Positions 52,743 to 60,586 of a stretch of 64,000 bases of DNA are shown piece after piece. This DNA comes from Bacteroidaceae bacterium (lineage in GTDB: Bacteria; Bacteroidota; Bacteroidia; Bacteroidales; Bacteroidaceae), in contig JAFSNB010000024.1 in assembly GCA_017447625.1 (NCBI GenBank), positions 1 to 64,000 on the forward strand, given 5' to 3'. Position 1 is the stretch's first letter, and the number at the start of each line of letters is the position of its first letter. A program made the translations under genes and the position numbers. The notes under the pieces are model-generated. The model saw only the letters and a program-made list of their open reading frames with translations. It was not told the DNA's origin and searched no databases.

Positions 52743-54080
52743 ATGAATGATATAATTGCAGCGATTGCTTCTTTCCTGTGGGGGTGGCCGATGATCATTT
52801 TGCTTCTCGGCACTCACATATACCTCACCATCCGACTGCGTTTCCCCCAGCGCCGCATCTTCCATGCTATCCGCCTGTCCGTAACACGCGACAAGGACTC
52901 CGAGGGTGACGTGAGCCAGTTCGGAGCCTTGGCTACATCGCTGGCGGCAACCATCGGCACGGGCAATATCATCGGAGTGGCTACGGCTGTGGCTTTGGGC
53001 GGCCCAGGAGCTGTGCTTTGGTGCTGGCTTACAGGCGTTTTCGGTATAGCTACGAAATATGCCGAGGGACTGTTGGCCGTGAAATACCGCGTCCGCACAA
53101 GCAACGGAAAGATGCTTGGAGGCCCGATGTACGCGCTCGAACGCGGACTGGGCTGGAAGTGGGCAGCCGTGCTCTTCTGTGTGCTGACTGCCGTAGCTGC
53201 TCTCGGCATCGGAAACACCGTGCAGAGCAACGCCATAGCCCTGCTCTGTCAGGAGACTTACGATATCCCCGCCCTGTGGTCGGGAGCCGTGATTACCGCT
53301 TTGGCGGCGCTAGTCATCCTGTTCGGCGTCAAGGGAATAGCCCGCTTCTGTACTGCTTTCGTACCTCTGATGGCTTTGCTTTATGTGGCCGGATGCATTT
53401 ACATTCTCTTTGTCAACGGCGCATACGTCTGGGAGGCCCTCTGCCTCATCTGCCGCAGCGCGTTCACACCTGCAGCGGCGGGCGGCGGTTTCGCCGGAAC
53501 AACAATCATAATGACAGCCCGTTACGGCATAGCCCGAGGCCTCTTCTCCAACGAGAGCGGAATGGGTTCTGCCCCCATCGTGGCAGCTGCCGCAAAGACC
53601 AGCAACCCCGTTCGTCAGGCTCTGGTCTCCTCCACGGGGACCTTCTGGGATACGGTTGTAATCTGTGCCTTGACGGGGCTGGTACTCGTAAGCAGCATAA
53701 TAGCTTATCCCGACATCAGCTACGAGAACGGCGGCGCTCTGACAAAAGCCGCTTTCGAGAAGATTCCGGCTGTGGGTGCGCCTCTGCTCACCTTTGGCAT
53801 TATCACCTTCGCTTTCAGCACGATTCTCGGCTGGAGCTACTACGGCGAGCGTGCCGTAGAATATCTCAGCGGCAAGCGATTCCTCATAGTCTATCGCATT
53901 ATCTTCATTGCAGCCATCTTCATCGGAGCCGTGATGCAGCTGTCGCTCGTATGGAACCTCGCCGATCTGCTTAACGCTCTGATGGCAATTCCCAACCTCG
54001 TCTCGCTTATTGCCCTGACGGGAGTCATCGTTGCAGAAACTCGATCCTCAGAAGAATTTAATTCAATTCATAATTCATAA
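52743..54080 (+). CDS. Alanine/glycine:cation symporter family transporter (AGCS)
   Basis: 445 residues from MNDIIAAIASFLWGWPMIILLLGTHIYL. About ten membrane helices are present. Family motifs include FGALATSLAATIGTGNIIGVATAV near residue 60, GGPMYALERGLG, and NESGMGSAPIVAAAAKT. These proteins import alanine or glycine with sodium or protons. The last residues (EEFNSIHNS) and stop codon come from AATTCAATTCATAATTC repeat words. Its place after luxS suggests coordinated amino acid uptake with methionine recycling, which is an inference only. Confidence 0.92.
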   Translation: MNDIIAAIASFLWGWPMIILLLGTHIYLTIRLRFPQRRIFHAIRLSVTRDKDSEGDVSQFGALATSLAATIGTGNIIGVATAVALGGPGAVLWCWLTGVFGIATKYAEGLLAVKYRVRTSNGKMLGGPMYALERGLGWKWAAVLFCVLTAVAALGIGNTVQSNAIALLCQETYDIPALWSGAVITALAALVILFGVKGIARFCTAFVPLMALLYVAGCIYILFVNGAYVWEALCLICRSAFTPAAAGGGFAGTTIIMTARYGIARGLFSNESGMGSAPIVAAAAKTSNPVRQALVSSTGTFWDTVVICALTGLVLVSSIIAYPDISYENGGALTKAAFEKIPAVGAPLLTFGIITFAFSTILGWSYYGERAVEYLSGKRFLIVYRIIFIAAIFIGAVMQLSLVWNLADLLNALMAIPNLVSLIALTGVIVAETRSSEEFNSIHNS

Positions 54081-54202
54081 TGCATAATTCAAGCGGCCCG
54101 ACGTAATTCCTGAATAACCGAATAATCGAAAAGCCGCTAAATCTTAAAATCGTAAATCGTCAAATCTTAAAATCGTAAATCGTCAAATCTTAAATTAATA
54201 AG
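54081..54202. repeat. Intergenic satellite of AAATCGTAAATCGTCAAATC words
   Basis: After AATTCATAATGCATAATTC come AATTCCTGAATAACCGAATAATCG, then AAATCTTAAAATCGTAAATCG with GTCAAATC, repeated nearly exactly (about 54137-54163 and 54165-54195). No gene signals are present. The next gene starts immediately after. Confidence 0.8.
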
Positions 54203-54451
54203 GTGTTAGTTTGTCCTTTCCATTGGTTAACAGGCTTGAACTGCCCCTTCTGCGGCGCGCAGCGAATGGTGATAGCTTTGCTTCACGGGAATATCGCGGA
54301 GGCATTCTGGTTGAATCCTGCACTTATGATTGGAGCGCCTATACTGGGAGCTTGGTGGCTTTGGAAACGGGAAATAACATCGCAGACGGCTCTCGTGATA
54401 CTAATAATTTCACTAATTTGGGGAATAATTCGCAACCTGCTGCAACTTTAA
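54203..54451 (+). CDS. DUF2752 family membrane protein
   Basis: 82 residues from a GTG start (VLVCPFHWLTGLNCPFCGAQRM). The CPFxWLTGxxCPxCGxxR signature and two following hydrophobic helices (about 35-52 and 60-78) define DUF2752, small inner-membrane proteins of unknown function in Bacteroidetes and others. Family members often have a longer N-terminal helix before the Cys motif. Here the repeat DNA ends just before the start, so the 5' end may be shortened. Confidence 0.8.
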   Translation: MLVCPFHWLTGLNCPFCGAQRMVIALLHGNIAEAFWLNPALMIGAPILGAWWLWKREITSQTALVILIISLIWGIIRNLLQL

Positions 54452-54513
54452 CCCCTCTAATTACGTCAATAATATGTAATCAATAAACTATAATCATTAA
54501 CTATCAATCAATC

Positions 54514-55203
54514 ATGAAAAGTTTTGAAATTGGGGATATTATCTCCCGCGCTTGGGACCTCTCAGTAAAGCACTGGCCCATCTTCGTACTCATCGTGTTG
54601 ATCTCAAGTTGTTTCGGCAGTTTGGGCGTCAATTATGACAAAACCATTTTTACCGGAGTAGGCCAAAATCCTGATCCTCAGGTTATGGCAGAGGCTCTGA
54701 AAGAATCCATCACTGTGAGCCCGCTGCTTATCGTGTCCATTCTCCTGTCTCTCTATCTGGGTTTTATCACGGCCCGTATGCTCCGCAGCGCCATCGAGAC
54801 CGGCAAGCCTTACGAGTCAATGGGCGATGCCTTCAAGATTGACCTCAACCAGTTCGCTGTCTATTTCGCAGTAGATGTATGCTTTGGTCTGGCAGTAGGC
54901 TTCGGCACCTGCCTTTGCATTATCCCCGGTATTTTCCTGGCAGTCCGCTGGATGTTCGCTCCGTATATTGCTGCTACTGAGGATGTGTCATTTGTAGAGG
55001 CCTTCAGGCGCTCTTGGCAGGCAACAAGCGGCAACTTCTGGATGCTCCTTCTTCTGGGCATCGTGGTCTTCTTCATCGAGATCGCAGGTCTGTTGCTCTG
55101 CTGCGTCGGTTACCTCTTCACAGCCGTTATCGCTTACTTCGCCCTGATGCTTACCTACCTCGAGCTGAAGGATAACATCCAACTCTACAACACTCAGCCG
55201 TAA
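54514..55203 (+). CDS. Multi-pass membrane protein, possibly glycerophosphodiesterase membrane-domain/DUF975-like
   Basis: 229 residues with about six hydrophobic segments. The order is: a short cytoplasmic start (FEIGDIISRAWDLSVKHWPIF), a helix, a periplasmic loop (about 42-70), helices at about 70-90 and 110-140 with a CxIIPGIFLAVRWMFAPYIAATE motif, then helices at about 165-215. The IPGIFLxVRW...APxxxxxE pattern is typical of GPDPase membrane-domain and DUF975-like proteins, often next to DUF2752 genes. The function is unknown. It is followed by a strong hairpin at 55260-55292. Confidence 0.7.
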   Translation: MKSFEIGDIISRAWDLSVKHWPIFVLIVLISSCFGSLGVNYDKTIFTGVGQNPDPQVMAEALKESITVSPLLIVSILLSLYLGFITARMLRSAIETGKPYESMGDAFKIDLNQFAVYFAVDVCFGLAVGFGTCLCIIPGIFLAVRWMFAPYIAATEDVSFVEAFRRSWQATSGNFWMLLLLGIVVFFIEIAGLLLCCVGYLFTAVIAYFALMLTYLELKDNIQLYNTQP

Positions 55204-55259
55204 CGACAAATTATCTGTAGTTAAGAAGTTAAAGAAGTTATAGAAGTTAAAGAAGAATT

Positions 55260-55292
55260 CACCCCGCCATCTTCCTGAAAGGTGGCGGGGTG
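55260..55292. terminator. Bidirectional terminator between convergent genes
   Basis: CACCCCGCCA (55260-55269) pairs perfectly with TGGCGGGGTG (55283-55292), followed by TTTCTTT on the plus strand and by ATTCTTC on the minus. It separates the membrane protein gene from the leftward DUF3667 gene. AGTTAAAGAAGTT words precede it. Confidence 0.85.
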
Positions 55293-55307
55293 TTTCTTTA
55301 AATCGAC

Positions 55308-56210
55308 TTATGCGGCGAAGTCATTCAGTTCGTTTTGCCACATCGCAATTATCAATATGGCGAGGGCCACTATTACAACGAACAGGATGAGGAGTATTAA
55401 GAATGTCAAAAACAGATACAGGAACAGGCGCCTACGGGAGTAGCCTGTAAACTGCCTCATTGCCACAAAGACCATCACCACAGCAATCAACCTGAATGTG
55501 CCGCCAAACGTAAGCACATCTCCAATCAGGCGAATTATCGTGTAGCTGCTTGAGATAAAGACCAGAGCCACCATGTGCTCCGAGAGCCTGAGGTCGGGGA
55601 TTGCGGGGCAGCGGCGGAAGAAGATGTATAGCGGCAGGGAGACGAGCATAAGCAGCATCAGCGAGAAGAGCGCCGGATTATAGTTTTCCAAAGCCTCCAC
55701 CACCTTGAGGGTGTGAAGAATATAATACGCCGTCTTGCTATGGACTTCCTTTCCGTCTTTAGTAACTGTAATCCAATCCTTGTCGGATTTTTCGGCCACT
55801 TCGGTTTGTGCCTCTTGCTGTTGTTTGTCAACATTCAGCTTTACGCCTTCGTCAATCAACAGAGACAAGGCGGCCACGACGAAGAACAGCTGGAAGGGAG
55901 GGAAGTAGGACGACTGGCGCCCGCTAACGTAATCGCGGATTAAGAATCCGGGACGGAACATAAGGTCGCGGACTGTTACGAAGAAACCGCGGTTGCCCAG
56001 CCCCCAGTTGTTCAAAAAGAGTTGGAAGGCTGTCTTGAACGAAAAACGCCCTACACGTGCCGACTGTCCGCAGCGTGGACAGTAGTTACCGCAGAACTCC
56101 GTGTCGCAGGATTTGCACACGTGCTGTTGTTCGTCGTTCGGTGCCACCTTGTGCGGCGTATGCTGCCAGATGCGGTAGGCACGCAACCAGACCTTAAACT
56201 TATGCTTCAT
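55308..56210 (-). CDS. DUF3667 membrane protein with N-terminal zinc ribbon
   Basis: 300 residues. CKSCDTEFCGNYCPRCGQSA near residues 33-52 is the zinc-ribbon start typical of DUF3667. The conserved GRFSFKTAFQLFLNN, RGFFVTVRDLMFRPGFLIRDYVSGRQSSYFPPFQ stretch follows, then membrane helices at about 105-120, 180-200, 215-235, 238-255 and 265-292. These are Bacteroidetes proteins of unknown function, perhaps binding metals or lipids at the inner membrane. The gene appears to be transcribed separately from the GH43 gene upstream, since repeat words (AAGTTAAAGGGAAG) separate them. Confidence 0.85.
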   Translation of the reverse strand: MKHKFKVWLRAYRIWQHTPHKVAPNDEQQHVCKSCDTEFCGNYCPRCGQSARVGRFSFKTAFQLFLNNWGLGNRGFFVTVRDLMFRPGFLIRDYVSGRQSSYFPPFQLFFVVAALSLLIDEGVKLNVDKQQQEAQTEVAEKSDKDWITVTKDGKEVHSKTAYYILHTLKVVEALENYNPALFSLMLLMLVSLPLYIFFRRCPAIPDLRLSEHMVALVFISSSYTIIRLIGDVLTFGGTFRLIAVVMVFVAMRQFTGYSRRRLFLYLFLTFLILLILFVVIVALAILIIAMWQNELNDFAA

Positions 56211-56294
56211 CTTTTTTTGATAGAAAATGAAGTTAAAGGGAAGTTAAAGGACGAAAGCCCTACCCCCAAAACTTGTCAACTTCCGAAACTTCAA

Positions 56295-58364
56295 TTAGTT
56301 TATCATGAAGACCTTCTGCTTGCCCTTGTAGGTGCAGCGTACAGTAGCGCGGCCGTCCACGATGGGTGAAACCTCAACCGTAACGGCGGGGTCTGAGGCT
56401 GTGGCCTTCAGCTTGGAGCTGCTGCTCAACGGAGCATAAACCTGATAGCGAGTGGCATCCGTGTAGCCGTTTGTGTTGTTGCTGTGAATGGGCGTTGCGG
56501 GCAGTTGCAGGCGCTTGCCGTCGGCGGTGATTGTCACCTCGGGAACAACGGGAGCCTGCCACATCTGTCCGGCCTTGGCGAAACCTACGCCGTGCAGGTC
56601 GCAGAGACCAACGGGACGCTGAGGCTGCTGACGGCGGCCAAATTGCGGACGGCTCTGCTGTTCGGGTTGTTTTACCTCGGGGCCTTCAACAACGAGATAG
56701 ATGGCGTGCTTGCCAGTCAACCCGTCCACGTCCGGGACATTTACCTTGAAGGTCTGCGGACGTTTCTGAGCGTCTGCAGGCACATCTACCACAGCAATCT
56801 CCTTGCCGTTCCACACATTATTCTTATATGGAGCATCGAGCATCACGTGAATCTTGAAAGCGCCCTGTCCGCTCGGAGTGAGGTTCAGACACAACTGTGT
56901 GCCGTTGCCTGCGCGGGTTCCCTCGAAGGCGGGAACGCCTTTGGTCGAGGTCTGCAGGCCACCGAAGCCGAAATATTTGAAACCGACGATTACTCCGTTC
57001 TGCAACCCGGCCAGATCCATGTGGTCGTTCCACACGTCGTGGTTATCCTGAAGCAGTTCGTTGCTGCCCTTGCCCGTCATCCAGCAGGCGATACCTGCGG
57101 AATAATAGCGGTAGGGGGGCAGGCCGAATATCTGGAAGCCTTCGCTTGTAACCTCTGCACCCATGTATTCGTGTCCGTCGGAGGCTTTGGCTGTCCACTC
57201 GTTGTTCTTTGTGAAGGGGTCGTAGGCCACGATACGCACCTTACCGCCTTTGGCCACGGGCTTCTTGTCCCACTCAATCTTCACGGGAGCGACCATAGCC
57301 TGACGGGCGTTGGCAAAGCCGCGCGGGGGGCGATGGTAGAAGACGTACCACTGACCATTGATCTCCTGCAGAGAGCCGTGGGTGTTGTGGGCTGCGTTGG
57401 AAGTGGTCAGATGTGTGCCGTCCTCGTTGGGAACAACACCGCGTGAATCCACGAGACAGCCGCCTGCGCGCCAGGGGCCAAGGGGAGAATCGCCGTAGGC
57501 GTAGCGGAGAGTGGAGTTGGAGAAGCCGAGCCCGTATTCAGCACCGCTGAAGCCAGAGAAAACCATCACGTACTTGTTACCCACCTGACGGATGCTGCTG
57601 GCCTCGAAGAAGTTGAAGTCCAGCGGGTTCTGACCCTTCATAAGGGCTGTGTATTGAGTGCCTTCGGGTTCGCGCAGTTTGCCGTCGGGAGTGCTGGCAG
57701 GGATAAACGGGTCTATAAGCTTCGTTCCGGGACGCACGGCGTACATGTTATCGGGGTCAAGCTCGTAGGCTGTTGAGTGCTGAAAACCGTAGAAGACGTA
57801 TGCGCGGTAGCCGCGTGCGTAGTCGGGGTCTTTCTTGTTGGTGATGGTCTCCACAAACACCGAGGGGTCAAAGTCGATAAGTGAACCCTCGACACAAGCG
57901 CGGCCGTCGGGAGTCAGGTTCACGGGTGTGAAGGGGCCGTTCGGGCGGTCGCCCTTGCAGACCATTGCCACGCGGCGCCATCCGCGGCTGTGGGGATACA
58001 GCCAATAGGTCTTTTTGCCTGTGGTCTTGTCCTTTATCTCTACCAAATCCGGTGCGAACATAGTGTCCCAGCGCCCGTCCACGAAATAGGAGAAGATGGG
58101 GCCTTCGTCGCGCCACTGCGTCAGATTCTCCACGGGAGCCGACCACATTCGCACGTCGTTACCGCAGTACTCGCTGTAGTGAGTGTCGTGTGAACCGATT
58201 ATGTAAGCACGCAGCTTCCCTGGATTATCGGGGTCTTCAAACACGCGCGGCTCGCCGTCGGGCAGATGCTCCCAAAGGGGCAGATAGGGGTTCTGGGCAA
58301 ACAGCGTCGATGGGCTGAATGTAAACAGCATTAATGTGAAGAGAAAAAGAACAGAATGTTTCAT
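56295..58364 (-). CDS. Glycoside hydrolase family 43 enzyme with C-terminal CBM6-like domain
   Basis: 689 residues with a signal peptide (ending LFAQ). The GH43 propeller (about 25-390) has FEDPDNPGKLRAYIIGSHD near the start, with Asp of EDPD the probable base, then APDLVEI, and a later catalytic region FEASSIRQVGNKYVMVFSG containing the probable general acid Glu. A CBM6-like jelly roll (about 415-560, ending HAIYLVVEG) and a terminal Ig-like segment follow. A linker with QQSRPQFGRRQQPQRP at about 570-590 is low complexity. The enzyme probably removes arabinose or xylose from arabinoxylan or related glycans. The exact specificity cannot be read. Confidence 0.85.
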   Translation of the reverse strand: MKHSVLFLFTLMLFTFSPSTLFAQNPYLPLWEHLPDGEPRVFEDPDNPGKLRAYIIGSHDTHYSEYCGNDVRMWSAPVENLTQWRDEGPIFSYFVDGRWDTMFAPDLVEIKDKTTGKKTYWLYPHSRGWRRVAMVCKGDRPNGPFTPVNLTPDGRACVEGSLIDFDPSVFVETITNKKDPDYARGYRAYVFYGFQHSTAYELDPDNMYAVRPGTKLIDPFIPASTPDGKLREPEGTQYTALMKGQNPLDFNFFEASSIRQVGNKYVMVFSGFSGAEYGLGFSNSTLRYAYGDSPLGPWRAGGCLVDSRGVVPNEDGTHLTTSNAAHNTHGSLQEINGQWYVFYHRPPRGFANARQAMVAPVKIEWDKKPVAKGGKVRIVAYDPFTKNNEWTAKASDGHEYMGAEVTSEGFQIFGLPPYRYYSAGIACWMTGKGSNELLQDNHDVWNDHMDLAGLQNGVIVGFKYFGFGGLQTSTKGVPAFEGTRAGNGTQLCLNLTPSGQGAFKIHVMLDAPYKNNVWNGKEIAVVDVPADAQKRPQTFKVNVPDVDGLTGKHAIYLVVEGPEVKQPEQQSRPQFGRRQQPQRPVGLCDLHGVGFAKAGQMWQAPVVPEVTITADGKRLQLPATPIHSNNTNGYTDATRYQVYAPLSSSSKLKATASDPAVTVEVSPIVDGRATVRCTYKGKQKVFMIN

Positions 58365-58403
58365 TTCTTGTCTGTATTTTAGTTAATTGATTGTTTCGTG
58401 CTG

Positions 58404-58411
58404 CAAAAATA
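58404..58411 (-). promoter_or_regulatory. -7 element TATTTTTG of the GH43 gene
   Basis: TATTTTTG on the minus strand followed by CAGCACG lies 40 bases before the start at 58364. It is identical in form to the box of the sulfatase-GH43 gene at 49908-49915 (both TATTTTTGCAGC), so both may respond to the same sigma factor. Confidence 0.6.
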
Positions 58412-58533
58412 GGCAGAATCCGCCGAACTACCAAACAAAAGACCCGCTTAAATGTAGAAAAACTGCTTAAAAACTTGCCAGAGTGGAGAATTGTTTGTTA
58501 TTTTGCGAACCTATTAAAAAGGAGTAGAAAGGA

Positions 58534-59532
58534 ATGGAAATGAAACTCACTAAACTGATATTGTGTGCTGTTGCTCTTGCTGGCCTGACGGCAACGGCTG
58601 AGGTGCAGAGCGGATATACGGTGGCGAAGGACGGCGATTTGTTCGACTATTGTGTGAACAACTCGTCGAACAGCTATAAGACCTTTGACAAGTCGCTGTC
58701 TCTGCCCGTCGGTGTGACGGCCAGCGTAAGGACTTCGCGCTACTCCGAGTGGACGGGAGCTTTGGCCGGGAAAGGCACTCTGAACATCTATGCCGGCGGC
58801 GAGCGATGCTACATCGGCACGAAGGACAGCAAGGGAGCAACCTATCCCGACTGGTCCAGGATGACGGGCAGCGTGCATCTGTATCCCTACAAGGAGGTGG
58901 TCAGCTCGTGCGGCTTCTACGGACTGCTGTTGCAAAGCAACACCTTCGTTCCCGACAACGAGGCTCAGTCCAGACCCAATACGCTCTTCTCGAACAAGAC
59001 CCTCGTGATGCACTCCGGCTCAACGCTGGCGGCTGAATCGGGTGCGCGTGGATTCAAGATTGGCGAGCTGCAGATGGAGGCTGGGTCTGAGATTATCGGC
59101 TATTACAAAAAGAGCAGCTCCAACTCGTATTATGTGGTTGGCGGACTGAATACCGACGGTCTCCTCGCCGGCCGCATATATGCCAAGGAAAGCGGCAACA
59201 AGGTCGGCCTCATAAAAGAAGGGTCGGGGACTTACACCTTAACAGGCAACGACAACTGTCCGACAATGATGCTTTGGGGTATTTCCGACAACCACTCGTG
59301 GCGTGAGAACAAACCGCTGTTGTACGATGCCAGCTGTCAGCCCAAACAGGCCTACTACTATGTTCACGCACAACTGCGCAAAGCAGCTCAGAAAGCAACG
59401 CCTGTCTTGCTGCCAAGCGCAGATCCTGATGCCGAAGGACCGCTCTACAACCTGCAGGGACAGAAGGTTCATCCGGGCTATCGCGGAATCGCCGTCAGCC
59501 GAGGGAGAAAAGTGGCTATAACGAAACTTTAA
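58534..59532 (+). CDS. Chimeric secreted protein: beta-rich N-terminal part joined to the end of a GH10 domain
   Basis: 332 residues (ATG 58534, or ATG 58540 two codons later) with a signal peptide (LTKLILCAVALAGLTATAE). Residues about 25-235 are beta-rich with autotransporter-like phrases (GKGTLNIYAGG, GSGTYTLTGND). At about 244-285 the sequence becomes MMLWGISDNHSWRENKPLLYDASCQPK, the characteristic last strands and helix of a GH10 xylanase barrel. Both catalytic glutamates are absent. The end (LYNLQGQKVHPGYRGIAVSRGRK) is the short sorting-like tail. I infer that an internal deletion of a GH10 gene with an inserted domain left this fusion. A binding-only protein is also possible. Its ribosome-binding region is a 21-base repeat shared with 44581-44601. 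Confidence 0.6.
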   Translation: MEMKLTKLILCAVALAGLTATAEVQSGYTVAKDGDLFDYCVNNSSNSYKTFDKSLSLPVGVTASVRTSRYSEWTGALAGKGTLNIYAGGERCYIGTKDSKGATYPDWSRMTGSVHLYPYKEVVSSCGFYGLLLQSNTFVPDNEAQSRPNTLFSNKTLVMHSGSTLAAESGARGFKIGELQMEAGSEIIGYYKKSSSNSYYVVGGLNTDGLLAGRIYAKESGNKVGLIKEGSGTYTLTGNDNCPTMMLWGISDNHSWRENKPLLYDASCQPKQAYYYVHAQLRKAAQKATPVLLPSADPDAEGPLYNLQGQKVHPGYRGIAVSRGRKVAITKL

Positions 59533-59538
59533 ACCACA

Positions 59539-60546
59539 ATGAAAAAAGCATTCTTATTTATGGCTGCCGCCATCGTGATTGGCGCAGTAATCTATTTGTG
59601 GCAGTATGCTGGCGAAAGTCCAAGCGGGCAGAAGGTGTTTGTGCCGCAGGCTCCAGATTACGCAGACCCGACTATGTGGATCACAGCCGACGGCGACTCG
59701 TTGGGCAACGGAGCCGATGTGTTCTACGTCGTCTCGACTTGGGAGGAGGATTATGACACCATCATAACCCGAGAGTCCGCAACTCCGGACACCCTCAAAT
59801 GCCATTATGCAGATGTCTGGAGACCCGGGCACCGCGAGCGTATGGCACGGGAAATCAACCGCGTAGCTGCCTATATGTCACCGGGCAACCGCTTCTATTC
59901 GCCCTACTACCGTCATGCTACGATAGAGACGTTTATGACGAATAGCGATGATAGTATCAGACAACGTACACGCCTGTCTATGAGTGATGTATGCGCTGCT
60001 TTCGACTGTTTCCAGGCGCAGCGTGACCAGAGCCGTCCGCTCATCATAGCGGGATTCAGTCAGGGCGGACTGGCTGTGGTGGAATTGCTCAAACATATCA
60101 GCGACGAGACCTACAGCCAAATGGCTGCTGCCTACGTCCTTGGCTACAAAGTGACACCTGAGGACACCTTGCAGACAAAGCATATCAAAACCGCTCAGGG
60201 CGAGACGGACACCGGCGTAACCATCTGTTACAACACGGTGAAGGACGTGAAGTATATCCAGCCCGTAATCGCAGCCTCATGCATTGCCATCAACCCCGTC
60301 AACTGGCGTACCGATGCCACTCCCGCCACCTTGCACGACTCCATCACCGTAACCCTCTCGCCCGAACATCACGTCCTCGTCGTCAGCGGTTACAGCGGTT
60401 CCGAATACCGCCCATACAAGAACTTCCTCAACGTCGGCGACATCCACAGCTGCGAGCCTTGGCTCTACAGCGACTGCCTCCAACGAAATATCAACGTGAG
60501 GGCAAAAGAGTGGTCTAAAAAAGCACCCAAGTCCGTGATTAAGTAA
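59539..60546 (+). CDS. DUF3089 family alpha/beta-hydrolase-like protein
   Basis: 335 residues with an N-terminal hydrophobic anchor (about 4-24). The sequence shows DVFYVVSTW, YSPYYRH, and the nucleophile-type GFSQGG near residue 175, matching DUF3089, an alpha/beta-hydrolase family of unknown substrate. The late His (HHVLVVSGYSG or NVGDIHSCEPW) probably completes the triad. It starts six bases after the chimeric GH10-tail gene and is probably co-transcribed. It ends at a convergent terminator. Confidence 0.85.
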   Translation: MKKAFLFMAAAIVIGAVIYLWQYAGESPSGQKVFVPQAPDYADPTMWITADGDSLGNGADVFYVVSTWEEDYDTIITRESATPDTLKCHYADVWRPGHRERMAREINRVAAYMSPGNRFYSPYYRHATIETFMTNSDDSIRQRTRLSMSDVCAAFDCFQAQRDQSRPLIIAGFSQGGLAVVELLKHISDETYSQMAAAYVLGYKVTPEDTLQTKHIKTAQGETDTGVTICYNTVKDVKYIQPVIAASCIAINPVNWRTDATPATLHDSITVTLSPEHHVLVVSGYSGSEYRPYKNFLNVGDIHSCEPWLYSDCLQRNINVRAKEWSKKAPKSVIK

Positions 60547-60584
60547 AGAAAGAAGAGGGAACCTTTCGGAACCCTCTTCTTTCT
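60547..60584. terminator. Bidirectional terminator between DUF3089 and the metalloprotease gene
   Basis: AGAAAGAAGAGGG (60547-60559) pairs perfectly with CCCTCTTCTTTCT (60572-60584), with a loop containing ACCTTTCGGA. It fills the 40-base gap between the two converging genes. Confidence 0.85.
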
Positions 60585-60586
60585 GA

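Noticed and set aside
53018-53974. Open frame of 318 codons overlapping the AGCS symporter gene
   Set aside because: It is an out-of-frame shadow rich in Arg, His and Ser. The symporter frame has full family motifs.
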